From: Clostridiales bacterium
GTDB taxonomy: Bacteria; Bacillota; Clostridia; Lachnospirales; Lachnospiraceae
Direction of reading: 5' to 3'
DNA: 64,000 nt
NCBI GenBank assembly: GCA_021204025.1
Contig: JAJQAC010000086.1
Location: forward strand, 23,610 to 87,609
The first letter of the stretch is position 1; each line of letters opens with the position of its first letter. Made by a program: the position numbers and the translations under genes. Under the pieces are notes generated by a model. That model was not told the DNA's origin and did not search any database. It saw only the letters and a program-made list of their open reading frames with translations. Below, piece after piece: positions 56,861 to 64,000 of the stretch.

Positions 56861-58075
56861 TTATTGAAACGCTTCCATAAAGAAGCTCTCCAGCTTATCA
56901 AAGGGAATGATATCTATCTGATCATACAGATCGGTATGGTTTGCCCCCGGGATGATCATCAGTTCTTTATTGTCACCCTGAAGGAGCTCATAAGCCGCTT
57001 CACTGTACATCAGAGAATGTGCCTCCTCTCCATGTACCAGGAGTACCGCGCTGCGAATCTCCGGCGCATACTCAAACAACCGCATATTCATCAGGGAACC
57101 GCTGGCCGTAGCCGCCCATCCGTTGTTTGAATTGAGCGAGCGCGGATGATAACCACGTTCCGTCTTATAATAGTCATAATAATCCTTCACAAACTGCGCG
57201 GCATCCTCCGGAATCTCATCCGCTACACCGCCTGCCAGAGTGTAGGAGCCGTTTTTATAATCCTCCGTCCGCTGGTTGTTATACGTGACACGCGCCTCAT
57301 ATCTGCCATCTTCATCAACGGAATCAAAATATCCCAGCGCGGTATTCCGGCTCATATCATACATCGTCATCGCCGCCGTTGCCTTGATCCTGGTATCCAG
57401 CGCCGCCGTCTGGAGAGCCATGCCGCCCCAGCCGCAGATGCCGATGATACCGATTTGCTCCGGGTCAACATTGTCCTGCACGGAAAGGAAGTCGATCGCC
57501 GCCTGGTAATCCTCTACATTGATGTCCGGCGAGTTAAAATATCTCGGATATCCGGAACTTTCACCCGTATAAGACGGATCAAACGCGATCGCAAGGAAGC
57601 CCCTTTTCGCCATCTCCTGCGCGTAAAGTCCGGAGCTCTGCTCCTTGACCGCGCCAAACGGCCCGCAAACCGCGACAGCTGCAAGTTTGCCGGTATAGTC
57701 CTTCGGCTCATACAGATCAGCTGCCAGCGTATTGCCAAAGTGGTTGACAAAGGTTACTTTCCGGTGGTTCACTTCATCGCTGAGTTCAAAGACCTTGTCC
57801 CACTCATCCGTCAGCACGATATCCTCTACCTGGATCGTGGTATCCTCGATCTCTCCGTAATTGACGGCTCCTGTGGTCTGCGCAGCCGTTTCCTCTTCTG
57901 CTTTCTCCTCCGACTCCGCGGTTACAGTCGTCTCCGCCTCTGTTTCCGCCGCGGCGGTCTGCTCTGTCGTCTGTGCCTCCGTGGTGGTCTGGCTGCTCTG
58001 AGCCGAGCATCCCGTGCTCATCAATACCGCCAGCGCCAATGCTCCTGCCATCATCTTTCTCCAGTTCTTTTTCAT
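56861..58075 (-). CDS. Exported lipoprotein alpha/beta hydrolase, paralogue of 55680
   Basis: A 404-residue version of the 55680 protein with a lipoprotein signal (MAGALALAVLMSTGC, Cys23) and a Thr/Glu/Ala-rich linker of about 70 residues. The catalytic blocks are the same: VAVCGPFGAVKEQSSGLYAQEMAKRGFLAIAFDPSYTGES, then IGICGWGGMALQTAALD with Cys at the nucleophile elbow, and IIPGANHTDLYDQ. The pair thus acts on both sides of the membrane. It starts 32 nt after the small gene at 58105, with which it shares promoter A. RBS AAGGAG. Confidence 0.87.
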   Translation of the reverse strand: MKKNWRKMMAGALALAVLMSTGCSAQSSQTTTEAQTTEQTAAAETEAETTVTAESEEKAEEETAAQTTGAVNYGEIEDTTIQVEDIVLTDEWDKVFELSDEVNHRKVTFVNHFGNTLAADLYEPKDYTGKLAAVAVCGPFGAVKEQSSGLYAQEMAKRGFLAIAFDPSYTGESSGYPRYFNSPDINVEDYQAAIDFLSVQDNVDPEQIGIIGICGWGGMALQTAALDTRIKATAAMTMYDMSRNTALGYFDSVDEDGRYEARVTYNNQRTEDYKNGSYTLAGGVADEIPEDAAQFVKDYYDYYKTERGYHPRSLNSNNGWAATASGSLMNMRLFEYAPEIRSAVLLVHGEEAHSLMYSEAAYELLQGDNKELMIIPGANHTDLYDQIDIIPFDKLESFFMEAFQ

Positions 58076-58104
58076 AAGATTCTCCTTTCTTTTCTGTTGC
58101 ACTG

Positions 58105-58338
58105 CTAATACCGTCCGTGTTCGAGTGCGAACACCAGATAATCCAGACAGTCAATTTTCTTTTGCTTTTCCCGCAGCTCTTCCAGGATGGTCTTCCTGTC
58201 AACCGCAAGCATTCTCAATACTAAAGATACCTGTCTTGTTTTTACCAGCGTCACATACTTTTCCACCATATCGCTGCTACAGCCCATGTCATACAGATTC
58301 TGCCGCAGCAGTCCCTCTTTGTCTGTTGCCTCTGCCAT
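58105..58338 (-). CDS. Small conserved cytoplasmic protein of unknown function
   Basis: A 77-residue acidic, helical protein (KEGLLRQNLYDMGCSSDMVEKYVTLVKTRQVSLVLRMLAVDRKTILEELREKQKKIDCLDYLVFALE). I have seen similar small proteins next to redox or flavodoxin genes in Clostridia but cannot assign a function. Start 58338 has AAGGAG seven nt upstream. First gene of the unit with the lipoprotein hydrolase, under promoter A. Confidence 0.72.
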   Translation of the reverse strand: MAEATDKEGLLRQNLYDMGCSSDMVEKYVTLVKTRQVSLVLRMLAVDRKTILEELREKQKKIDCLDYLVFALEHGRY

Positions 58339-58360
58339 CTTCATACTCCTTTGTAGCGAT

Positions 58361-58431
58361 ATTGTACATTCCAGATGCAGAAATGTAAAATACTTAAAAG
58401 TAATTTCCAGTTATTCTTGTATTAAATAACT
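58361..58431 (-). promoter_or_regulatory. LysR-regulon promoter A (small gene and lipoprotein hydrolase)
   Basis: On the minus strand TTTACA (58384-58389), 17-bp spacer, TACAAT (58361-58366). Upstream, TTAAGTATTT abuts the -35 box, and an AGTTATT/AATAACT inverted repeat (about 58409-58431) precedes it. The layout matches promoter B almost base for base. This gap, 58339-58613, also carries the start region of the LysR gene. Confidence 0.72.
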
Positions 58432-58613
58432 GTTTCTGCTATATTATTATCTATATGATCTGTTATTTATCAGCTTATAATGGCCTGAAGTGATTTCAAC
58501 TGTTTGTGAATGAAATAAAGGTGCAATCAGAATATGGAGAGGCGTAATGTGAAAGATAATTCTTTCATCACTTTTTGAGCCGCGAACGAAATAGCGGCGG
58601 AATGGAGATTATT

Positions 58614-59510
58614 ATGGAATTGCGGGTTTTACGTTATTTTACAGAAGTTGCCAGGCAAGGCAGCATTACCGGTGCGGCCAGAACGCTGCATATTTCTCAG
58701 CCTACTTTGTCTAAACAGCTCAAGGATTTGGAGGCTGAACTTGGATGCAAACTGTTTGTCCGCGGAAATTATAATGTGCATCTGACCGAGGAAGGAATTT
58801 TGCTCCGTAAACGAGCGGAAGACATTCTGGACATGGCAGACAAAACCATCGGAGAATTTCAGTCTCTGAATGATGTGACAGGCGGCGATATACGAATCGG
58901 CTGTGCCGAATCATGGCTGATTCGCTACCTGGCCAGCGCTATCCAGGACTTCCGTCAGCGATACCCGGGACTGAGATTTCATATCACCAGCGGGGACACT
59001 CGTGTGGTGGTCAATGATCTGGAACAGGGGCTTTCCGATTTTGTGGTCATCGTAGAACCGCCTGACCTTTCAAAATATAATTATCTCTCCCTTCCAGGAA
59101 GTGATACGTGGGGGCTCCTGATGCGGGCAGACAATCCACTGGCACAGAAAACAGCAATCTGCCGGGAGGATTTACAGGGCATTCCGCTCATCACTTCGCC
59201 CCAGTCCATTCGTGCAGATCTTCCGAGATGGTGCGGAGAGATGGTTGACCAGTTAAACATAATCGGGACGATCAACCTGTTTTATAATGGTTCGGTTTTT
59301 GTCAGAGAGGGCTTAGGATGTCTGCTGACCTTTGACCGGCTGGCTGATGTCAGTCCGGAGAGTGGTCTGTGCTTTCGGCCTCTGTCTCCGAAACTGGAAA
59401 CAAAAATGTATATCATCTGGAAGAAGTATCAGGTCTTCACGCCGATTGCAGAGAGACTGATAGATTTATTAAAAGAGTACTTTTCCGAAAATCAGGAGAT
59501 GGCCAAATAA
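58614..59510 (+). CDS. LysR family regulator of the redox/hydrolase regulon
   Basis: Helix-turn-helix LRVLRYFTEVARQGSITGAARTLHISQPTLSKQLKDLEAELGCKLFVR at the N-terminus and a LysR effector domain after it. Start at 58614 (GGAG six nt upstream); an earlier in-frame ATG at 58602 also exists. Divergent from the small gene and lipoprotein hydrolase; three promoters nearby share its presumed operator, so it probably controls all three units. Confidence 0.9.
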   Translation: MELRVLRYFTEVARQGSITGAARTLHISQPTLSKQLKDLEAELGCKLFVRGNYNVHLTEEGILLRKRAEDILDMADKTIGEFQSLNDVTGGDIRIGCAESWLIRYLASAIQDFRQRYPGLRFHITSGDTRVVVNDLEQGLSDFVVIVEPPDLSKYNYLSLPGSDTWGLLMRADNPLAQKTAICREDLQGIPLITSPQSIRADLPRWCGEMVDQLNIIGTINLFYNGSVFVREGLGCLLTFDRLADVSPESGLCFRPLSPKLETKMYIIWKKYQVFTPIAERLIDLLKEYFSENQEMAK

Positions 59511-59532
59511 AGGTTAAATAAAATTTTAAATG

Positions 59533-59604
59533 TAGTTATTTATTTACAGAATAATTAGAAATAGAAATTAAGTATTTGTCATTTCTGTCACTTCGATATA
59601 AAAT
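59533..59604 (+). promoter_or_regulatory. LysR-regulon promoter B (acetyltransferase and fusion gene)
   Basis: TTGTCA (59576-59581), 17-bp spacer, TAAAAT (59599-59604). Upstream AGTTATTTATTTACAGAATAA, then GAAATAGAAATTAAGTATTTGTCA, gives the same order of blocks as promoters A and C. Confidence 0.72.
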
Positions 59605-59657
59605 GATATCAACCTGATATCAACCATAATGGCACCAACCTAGGAGGCGAATTGACA

Positions 59658-60227
59658 ATGAGTATTGAAGATGTTATTAAAAATTTTCTTGATGAAACCA
59701 CTGAAAATGAAGCCTGCAACACTTACGCGGACGTCCTTTATCAGGAAGCGCTCCGCATCACTATGGAGCTGAACAACCAGTATCATACGCCCGAGGAAAT
59801 CCGGGAGATCATGGCTCGTCTGACCGGACAACCGATCGATGCTTCTTTCCGGTTGTTTCCGCCGTTTTACACGGACTTTGGAAAGAATATCCACATCGGA
59901 AAAGACGTTTTTATCAATTCCGGCTGTCATTTTCAGGATCACGCCGGCATTACCATCGGCGACGGCTGCCTGATCGGCCACAACGTGGTACTGGCGACCA
60001 TCAATCATGATCTGGATCCGGCACAAAACCGGAAGAATCACTATGCGCCTGTTACTATCGGCTCCCATGTATGGATTGGCTCCCAGGCTACGATCCTGTC
60101 CGGCGTCACGATCGGCGAGTGGTCTGTCGTAGCGGCGGGAGCTGTCGTGACAAAAGATGTGCCGGCGTTCACCGTCGTGGGCGGCGTGCCCGCGAAAATA
60201 ATCAAAAAGATTGACAGGGAGGGATAG
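59658..60227 (+). CDS. Hexapeptide-repeat sugar O-acetyltransferase (maltose acetyltransferase-like)
   Basis: A 189-residue left-handed beta-helix acetyltransferase of the LacA/Maa/NodL group. A helical N-terminal part is followed by repeats [LIV]-G-x4 (NIHIGKDVFINSGCHFQDHAGITIGDGCLIGHNVVLATINHD), with the His of the CoA-dependent active site in ATINHDLDPA, and the C-terminal GAVVTKDVPAFTVVGGVPAKIIKK loop. It acetylates a sugar or similar hydroxyl. ATG 59658 is preceded by AGGAGG (10 nt). Ends one nt before the fusion gene. Confidence 0.9.
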   Translation: MSIEDVIKNFLDETTENEACNTYADVLYQEALRITMELNNQYHTPEEIREIMARLTGQPIDASFRLFPPFYTDFGKNIHIGKDVFINSGCHFQDHAGITIGDGCLIGHNVVLATINHDLDPAQNRKNHYAPVTIGSHVWIGSQATILSGVTIGEWSVVAAGAVVTKDVPAFTVVGGVPAKIIKKIDREG

Positions 60228-60228
60228 G

Positions 60229-61791
60229 ATGAAGCGAATCTTCACATTAATGATATCAATTTGTATGCTCACTGTCTTGTCAGCCTGCAGCGCGGAAGGA
60301 GCTGAGACAACGTCCGTCGCCAAAAACAATTCCCCTTCCGATACAAATGTCCAATCAGACACACAAGGATTACCGAAAGGAATCGATACGGACACGACGG
60401 CAACGGAACCTGAAGTCACGAATTCTGCTTCCGGCTATCACTCCGTCAGCGGCACCTCTACTGACAGCAATATTCTGGTAGCATATTTCTCCTGTACCGG
60501 GACAACCAGACAGATCGCGGGATGGATCGCAGAAGAAACCGGCGCTGATCTCTATGAAATCACGCCGGAAACGCCGTATACCGCGGATGACCTGAACTAC
60601 AATCAGTCCTCCAGCCGCGCCAACCGGGAGCAGGCGGATTCTTCTGCCAGACCTGTGATCTCCGGCAGCGTGGAAAATATCAGCCAGTATGATGTGATTT
60701 TCCTTGGCTACCCCATCTGGCATGGACAGGCCCCGAGAATCATCAGCACCTTTCTGGAAAGCTATGACCTCTCCGGTGTTACTATCATCCCCTTCTGCAC
60801 CTCCCATAGCAGCGGCATTGGCTCCAGTGCAGAAAATCTGCATCCAATCGCTCCCGATACGGTTACGTGGATGAGCGGGCAAAGATTCTCCGGAAACGCA
60901 TCCGCGGAAGAGGTAAAAGAATGGGTGAAAGGTCTGGAATTACCGACAGCGAAAACCCCTGCAGCAGCTACAGCAGGTAACTTTAACTTAGAGACAAAGA
61001 CGGTACTGCTGAACAGCGGCTATGAGATGCCCATCCTGGGTCTTGGCACTTACAGTCTGACCGATGAGGAATGTGCCGTTTCCATCTCCGCGCTGCTGGA
61101 AGCGGGCGGCCGGCTGATCGATACCGCATATATGTACCACAACGAGGCAGCCGTCGGCCAGGCGATCCGCGACTCCGCTGTGCCCAGGGAAGAAATCTTT
61201 GTCATCACTAAACTCTACCCCAATCAGTTTGATGATGCGGCCAGCGCAATCGATGAAGCGCTGGAACGGATGGGACTGGATTACATCGACATGATCCTCC
61301 TGCATCATCCGGGCGACGGCGATGTACAGGCCTATCTGGCATTGGAACAGGCCGTCGCGGACGGCAAGGTTCATTCCATCGGTCTCTCGAACTGGTATGT
61401 GGAGGAGCTGGAAGAATTTCTTCCCCAGGTCAATCTCACCCCGGCGCTCGTGCAGAATGAAATCCATCCCTACTATCAGGAAAATGACGTAATTCCCTAC
61501 ATCCAGTCATTGGGGATCGTGGTACAGGGCTGGTATCCTCTCGGCGGACGGGGACATACGGCGGAATTGCTGGGCGATGAAACCATCACCGCCATCGCAG
61601 AAACCCACGGTGTATCTTCCGCCCAGGTAATCCTGCGATGGAATCTCCAGAAAGGCGTCGTCGTCATCCCCGGCTCCAGCAATCCGGAGCACATCCGCGA
61701 AAACCTCGATCTCTTTGGCTTCGAACTGACCGGGGAGGAGATGCAGCAAATCAATGCCCTAGACAGGAATGAAAAGCATGACTGGTATTAA
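60229..61791 (+). CDS. Exported flavodoxin-aldo/keto reductase fusion lipoprotein
   Basis: A 520-residue fusion. A lipoprotein signal (LMISICMLTVLSAC, Cys20) and a Ser/Thr-rich linker precede a flavodoxin-like domain (about 80-245; ILVAYFSCTGTTRQIAGWIA for FMN-phosphate binding, DVIFLGYPIWHGQAPRII). An aldo/keto reductase domain follows (about 258-520) with its tetrad intact: Asp and Tyr in LIDTAYMYHNEAAVG, Lys in VITKLYPN, His in MILLHHPG. AKRs need NADPH, not normally available outside the cell, so location or electron source is puzzling. Start at 60229 (GGAGG six nt upstream). Follows the acetyltransferase by one nt. Confidence 0.9.
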   Translation: MKRIFTLMISICMLTVLSACSAEGAETTSVAKNNSPSDTNVQSDTQGLPKGIDTDTTATEPEVTNSASGYHSVSGTSTDSNILVAYFSCTGTTRQIAGWIAEETGADLYEITPETPYTADDLNYNQSSSRANREQADSSARPVISGSVENISQYDVIFLGYPIWHGQAPRIISTFLESYDLSGVTIIPFCTSHSSGIGSSAENLHPIAPDTVTWMSGQRFSGNASAEEVKEWVKGLELPTAKTPAAATAGNFNLETKTVLLNSGYEMPILGLGTYSLTDEECAVSISALLEAGGRLIDTAYMYHNEAAVGQAIRDSAVPREEIFVITKLYPNQFDDAASAIDEALERMGLDYIDMILLHHPGDGDVQAYLALEQAVADGKVHSIGLSNWYVEELEEFLPQVNLTPALVQNEIHPYYQENDVIPYIQSLGIVVQGWYPLGGRGHTAELLGDETITAIAETHGVSSAQVILRWNLQKGVVVIPGSSNPEHIRENLDLFGFELTGEEMQQINALDRNEKHDWY

Positions 61792-61934
61792 AATCTGAGA
61801 ATCCAGTGACTTATCATAACCACTGGTATCCGATGCAAAATCAAAGATAAAACCGTCCCTTATATTCTTATCCCCCTTGAAATATGTCGAAAAATCCGGT
61901 ATAATGTGGGAACAACCAGGAAAGGAGGAACGAG

Positions 61935-62336
61935 ATGACTGACAGTGAGAAACTTGATCTACTATTAGAGAAAGTGAACGGTATGGAAAATCGATTAGAC
62001 TCTATGGAAGGTCGATTAGATTCTATGGAAGGTCGATTAGACTCTATGGAAGGTCGATTAGATTCTATGGAAAGTCGATTAGATTCTGTGGATACACGAT
62101 TAAGCCACATCGAAACCGATCACGAAAGTACAAAAGCCGAAGTAAAAACGATCAAAATTACTCTCGAAAACGAAACCAACCGCAATATCCAGTTGATTGC
62201 CGAAGGACACATGAATCTTGATCGGAAGCTCGATGAGGCATTGACATCCCTCCATCCAAACACAATGTACCACCTGAAGGTGAATCACCTCGACGCAGAA
62301 CTAAAACACGTCAAAGAATTCTTAGGAATCGCGTAG
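61935..62336 (+). CDS. Coiled-coil protein with heptad tandem repeat
   Basis: A 133-residue protein whose first part is a perfect tandem heptad, (M-E-G-R-L-D-S) in variants, encoded by a 21-bp DNA repeat from about 61983 to 62100, giving five to six copies. The remainder continues as a helical coil (HIETDHESTKAEVKTIKITLENETNR). I do not recognise the family; it resembles small coiled-coil proteins next to regulatory or toxin genes. AGGAGG precedes the ATG. Promoter region is short; no partner gene adjoins. Confidence 0.75.
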   Translation: MTDSEKLDLLLEKVNGMENRLDSMEGRLDSMEGRLDSMEGRLDSMESRLDSVDTRLSHIETDHESTKAEVKTIKITLENETNRNIQLIAEGHMNLDRKLDEALTSLHPNTMYHLKVNHLDAELKHVKEFLGIA

Positions 62337-62559
62337 GTCTTTCGCCTGTACATACCAGATAGATAAAACAGAAATCATTCTGTCAACGAACCACTGGAGC
62401 TGCCACTGGCAGCTCCTTCTGTATCCATATAAACTCTGTAAAAAGCCCCTGAGGACTGCTACGCAATTCCCGGAAATTACCAATTGCCTGAGCAGGGATA
62501 TTGACACTACAGGACGTACACGGGATCCTCAATGCCCCGTATCAAGCCTGAAAAATCCA

Positions 62560-63288
62560 TCAAAGATAATCATCCTCCAAATATTTCCACACAGACCGCG
62601 TCATTTCTCTGGAGAAATCAGAATCATACTTCCTCTTACAGAATGCCGCGCACCATTCTTCAAAAGTGGCGTTTTTCGCCTTAAAACCAAGCATATCCCG
62701 AAGCTCAGCTCCATCCATCGGGTGATACCGGTTCTCATGGACAATGTGGCGCAGGCTGCAGCGGAGCGGTTTTTCCCGGTTTTTCTGCTGCTCGGTTGGA
62801 TAACCAAAGACCAGCATGACCGCCGGGAATACATATGGCGGAAGGCCCAGAAGTTCCCGTTGTTTCTCGCAATTCTCCATGATATCGCCAATATAACAGG
62901 AACCGATCCCGAAGCTCTGCGCCGCGACGACCGCGTTTTGCGCCGCGATCACGGTATCGGTAACTGCAAGCATCAGGTCACCCACCCCCGGATCGCGCAG
63001 CGTTACTCCCGCCTCCCGGTACGCGTCGTGCCATTTTTTACAATCCGCGCAGAACACAAGCACCATCGGCGCTCTCGCGATAAAAGGCTGGTGATCACAG
63101 GATTCCGACAGGTTTTCTTTCAGTTTGGGATCTGTCACATCGATAATCGTGTAAAGCTGCTGACAACCGGCGGAAGGCGCTTCCATCGCAGCGAGCAGAA
63201 TCTTCTGCTTGATCTCGCTCGGGATGGGACGGTCTTCATAGGCGCGAACCGATTTCCGCTCTTTCAGGCTTTGGATAATTTCATTCAT
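62560..63288 (-). CDS. Nitroreductase family protein, NfsA/Frp-like
   Basis: A 242-residue FMN oxidoreductase. IIQSLKERKSVRAYEDRPIP at the start, SAGCQQLYTIIDVTD and RDPGVGDLMLAVTDTVIAAQNAVVAAQSFGIGSCYIGDI form the FMN site; the C-terminal extension fits the NfsA/flavin-reductase subgroup. Substrates are probably nitroaromatics, quinones or flavins using NAD(P)H. It lies after tRNA-Ser and a terminator on the same strand. Confidence 0.88.
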   Translation of the reverse strand: MNEIIQSLKERKSVRAYEDRPIPSEIKQKILLAAMEAPSAGCQQLYTIIDVTDPKLKENLSESCDHQPFIARAPMVLVFCADCKKWHDAYREAGVTLRDPGVGDLMLAVTDTVIAAQNAVVAAQSFGIGSCYIGDIMENCEKQRELLGLPPYVFPAVMLVFGYPTEQQKNREKPLRCSLRHIVHENRYHPMDGAELRDMLGFKAKNATFEEWCAAFCKRKYDSDFSREMTRSVWKYLEDDYL

Positions 63289-63398
63289 TGGAAAATCTCC
63301 TGATCTGATTTCAATTTTTCGTTACATAATAAACTGTCACCGCACAACAATCAAAACACACCACGGTGATAACGTCGACAGCGACAAATATTAATTAC

Positions 63399-63438
63399 CA
63401 AAAAAAGCACCTAAACCGCTATGTGGCTCAGGTGCTTA
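63399..63438 (-). terminator. Intrinsic terminator between tRNA-Ser and the nitroreductase
   Basis: On the minus strand AAGCACCT pairs with AGGTGCTT, closing a longer loop with GAGCCACATAGCGGTT, and is followed by a run of T's (TTTTTTTGG). It lies downstream of the tRNA. Confidence 0.75.
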
Positions 63439-63561
63439 TCCTGGTTTCAAATTGTTTCAAAGCTATAGCGGCTACTTCTTTCTAAGAATAGTCGAACTTT
63501 TGTTTGATAACCCTAACTTTTTACAAGTCTCCAAAATGGCTTAAAATCAATATTTTTCGAG

Positions 63562-63647
63562 CGGAGAGGGTGGGATTCGAACCCACGCGCCCTTGCGGAC
63601 AAACGGTTTTCAAGACCGCCTCGTTATGACCACTTCGATACCTCTCC
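63562..63647 (-). tRNA. tRNA-Ser (UGA)
   Basis: An 86-nt type II tRNA on the minus strand. Acceptor GGAGAGG pairs with CCTCTCC, the T-arm is GTGGGTTCGAATCCCAC, and the anticodon loop CTTGAAA lies in a GCGGT/ACCGT stem, giving anticodon UGA. A long variable arm is present, as expected for Ser. The 3' CCA is not encoded. Coordinates run from acceptor to discriminator base. Confidence 0.95.
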
Positions 63648-63703
63648 TCAAACGTGCTTCTTAATTTTAATCGATATATGCCGCTCTGTCAAGCCGTTTT
63701 TTA

Positions 63704-63762
63704 CTTTTTATCCATTCGCTTTTTATCTATTCGCTTTTTATCTATTCGCTTTTTATCTATTC
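63704..63762. repeat. 15-bp tandem repeat, four copies
   Basis: Unit CTTTTTATCYATTCG repeated at 63704-63718, 63719-63733, 63734-63748 and a partial fourth copy to 63762, just after the tRNA 5' region. A stem TTCGCGGGCAA/TTGCCCGCGAA follows (about 63762-63807), downstream of the hydrogenase gene on the minus strand. Confidence 0.85.
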
Positions 63763-63826
63763 TTCGCGGGCAAGCCTGCCCATCCCGGTCATCGGCATTG
63801 CCCGCGAATCATTGATTTAATAAAGC

Positions 63827-64000
63827 TTACCCATACAATTTTACATTCGGATTAATCACAAATCCATTCCGGTCTCGCGCCGGGCTTGCCGGCATCTTCC
63901 AGGCATTGTGATCGGTATGCAACAGCTGATGTGCCTTATGGCTAAGCGGTGCTTCCAGGAAATTCTCATACAGTTTCTGGACATCCGGATTGTGGTGGGA
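63827..64000 (-). CDS. [FeFe] hydrogenase C-terminal end (partial)
   Basis: Only the last 58 codons fall in the window. They read SHHNPDVQKLYENFLEAPLSHKAHQLLHTDH and end shortly after, which matches the C-terminus of large [FeFe] hydrogenase subunits (SHENP...KLYEEFLGKPNSHKSHELLHTHY). These reduce protons with reduced ferredoxin or NADH during fermentation. The start lies right of the window. Confidence 0.85.
   Translation of the reverse strand, partial: SHHNPDVQKLYENFLEAPLSHKAHQLLHTDHNAWKMPASPARDRNGFVINPNVKLYG

Noticed and set aside
63704-63762. Tandem 15-bp repeat as a CRISPR array
   Set aside because: Units are contiguous without unique spacers, so it is a simple tandem repeat.

Overview
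The window looks like chromosome of an anaerobic, low-to-mid GC Clostridia, most likely a Lachnospiraceae relative. The signs are an anaerobic class III ribonucleotide reductase, the C-terminus of an [FeFe] hydrogenase at the right edge, an archaeal-type AspS paired with GatCAB under a T-box, a tandem glycine riboswitch, several PTS and TRAP transporters, LysR and PRD regulators, and Shine-Dalgarno sites of the AGGAGG type. No rRNA, CRISPR array, phage or complete insertion sequence was seen. One tRNA (Ser, UGA) is present.

Layout. 0-0.5 kb: dispersed repeats and a glycine riboswitch whose target gene lies left of the window. 0.5-7 kb: polyphosphate kinase, a MATE pump, purine nucleoside phosphorylase, an EamA transporter and a small membrane protein. 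7-12.5 kb: a TRAP transporter (receptor, small and large permease) with a cyclic amidohydrolase and a divergent LysR regulator. 12.5-16 kb: phosphopentomutase, a CmpB-type membrane protein and a HEPN/MNT pair. 16-27.2 kb: argH, a YfhO-type membrane protein, aspartate aminotransferase, and the T-box-controlled aspS-gatC-gatA-gatB block that makes Asn-tRNA (and possibly Gln-tRNA) by transamidation. 27.4-34.2 kb: a catabolic island with an enolase-superfamily dehydratase, LysR, an SLC13-like transporter, an esterase and an enoate-reductase-like flavoenzyme. 34.5-42.5 kb: an AAA/PD-(D/E)XK protein, a beta-glucoside PTS divergent from a GH1 phospho-glucosidase, and a MoxR/DUF58/DUF4129-like operon. 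42.8-47.7 kb: nrdD, a decayed PD-(D/E)XK gene and a second MATE pump. 47.9-54.1 kb: an exported nitroreductase, then a PTS EIIBC/lyase/EIIA operon with a divergent PRD regulator. 54.2-55.6 kb: a DUF3990/XRE toxin-antitoxin pair. 55.7-61.8 kb: a LysR-centred redox/hydrolase regulon. 61.9-64 kb: a coiled-coil repeat protein, a nitroreductase, tRNA-Ser and the hydrogenase end.

Most notable signals. (1) A structured element occurs three times (2914-3057, 17458-17597, 48695-48774). Its core and hairpin order are conserved, but the outer and apical stems differ between copies while staying self-complementary. (2) Three promoters around the LysR gene at 58.6 kb share the same long operator/promoter architecture, which joins two alpha/beta hydrolases with an apparent Cys nucleophile, a small protein, an acetyltransferase and an exported flavodoxin-aldo/keto reductase fusion into one unit. 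(3) A truncated copy of the aspS T-box 3' half sits 10 kb away, between two converging genes. (4) A PTS operon carries a lyase of the fumarase/aspartase superfamily. Functions are assigned from motifs read by eye; no database search was possible.
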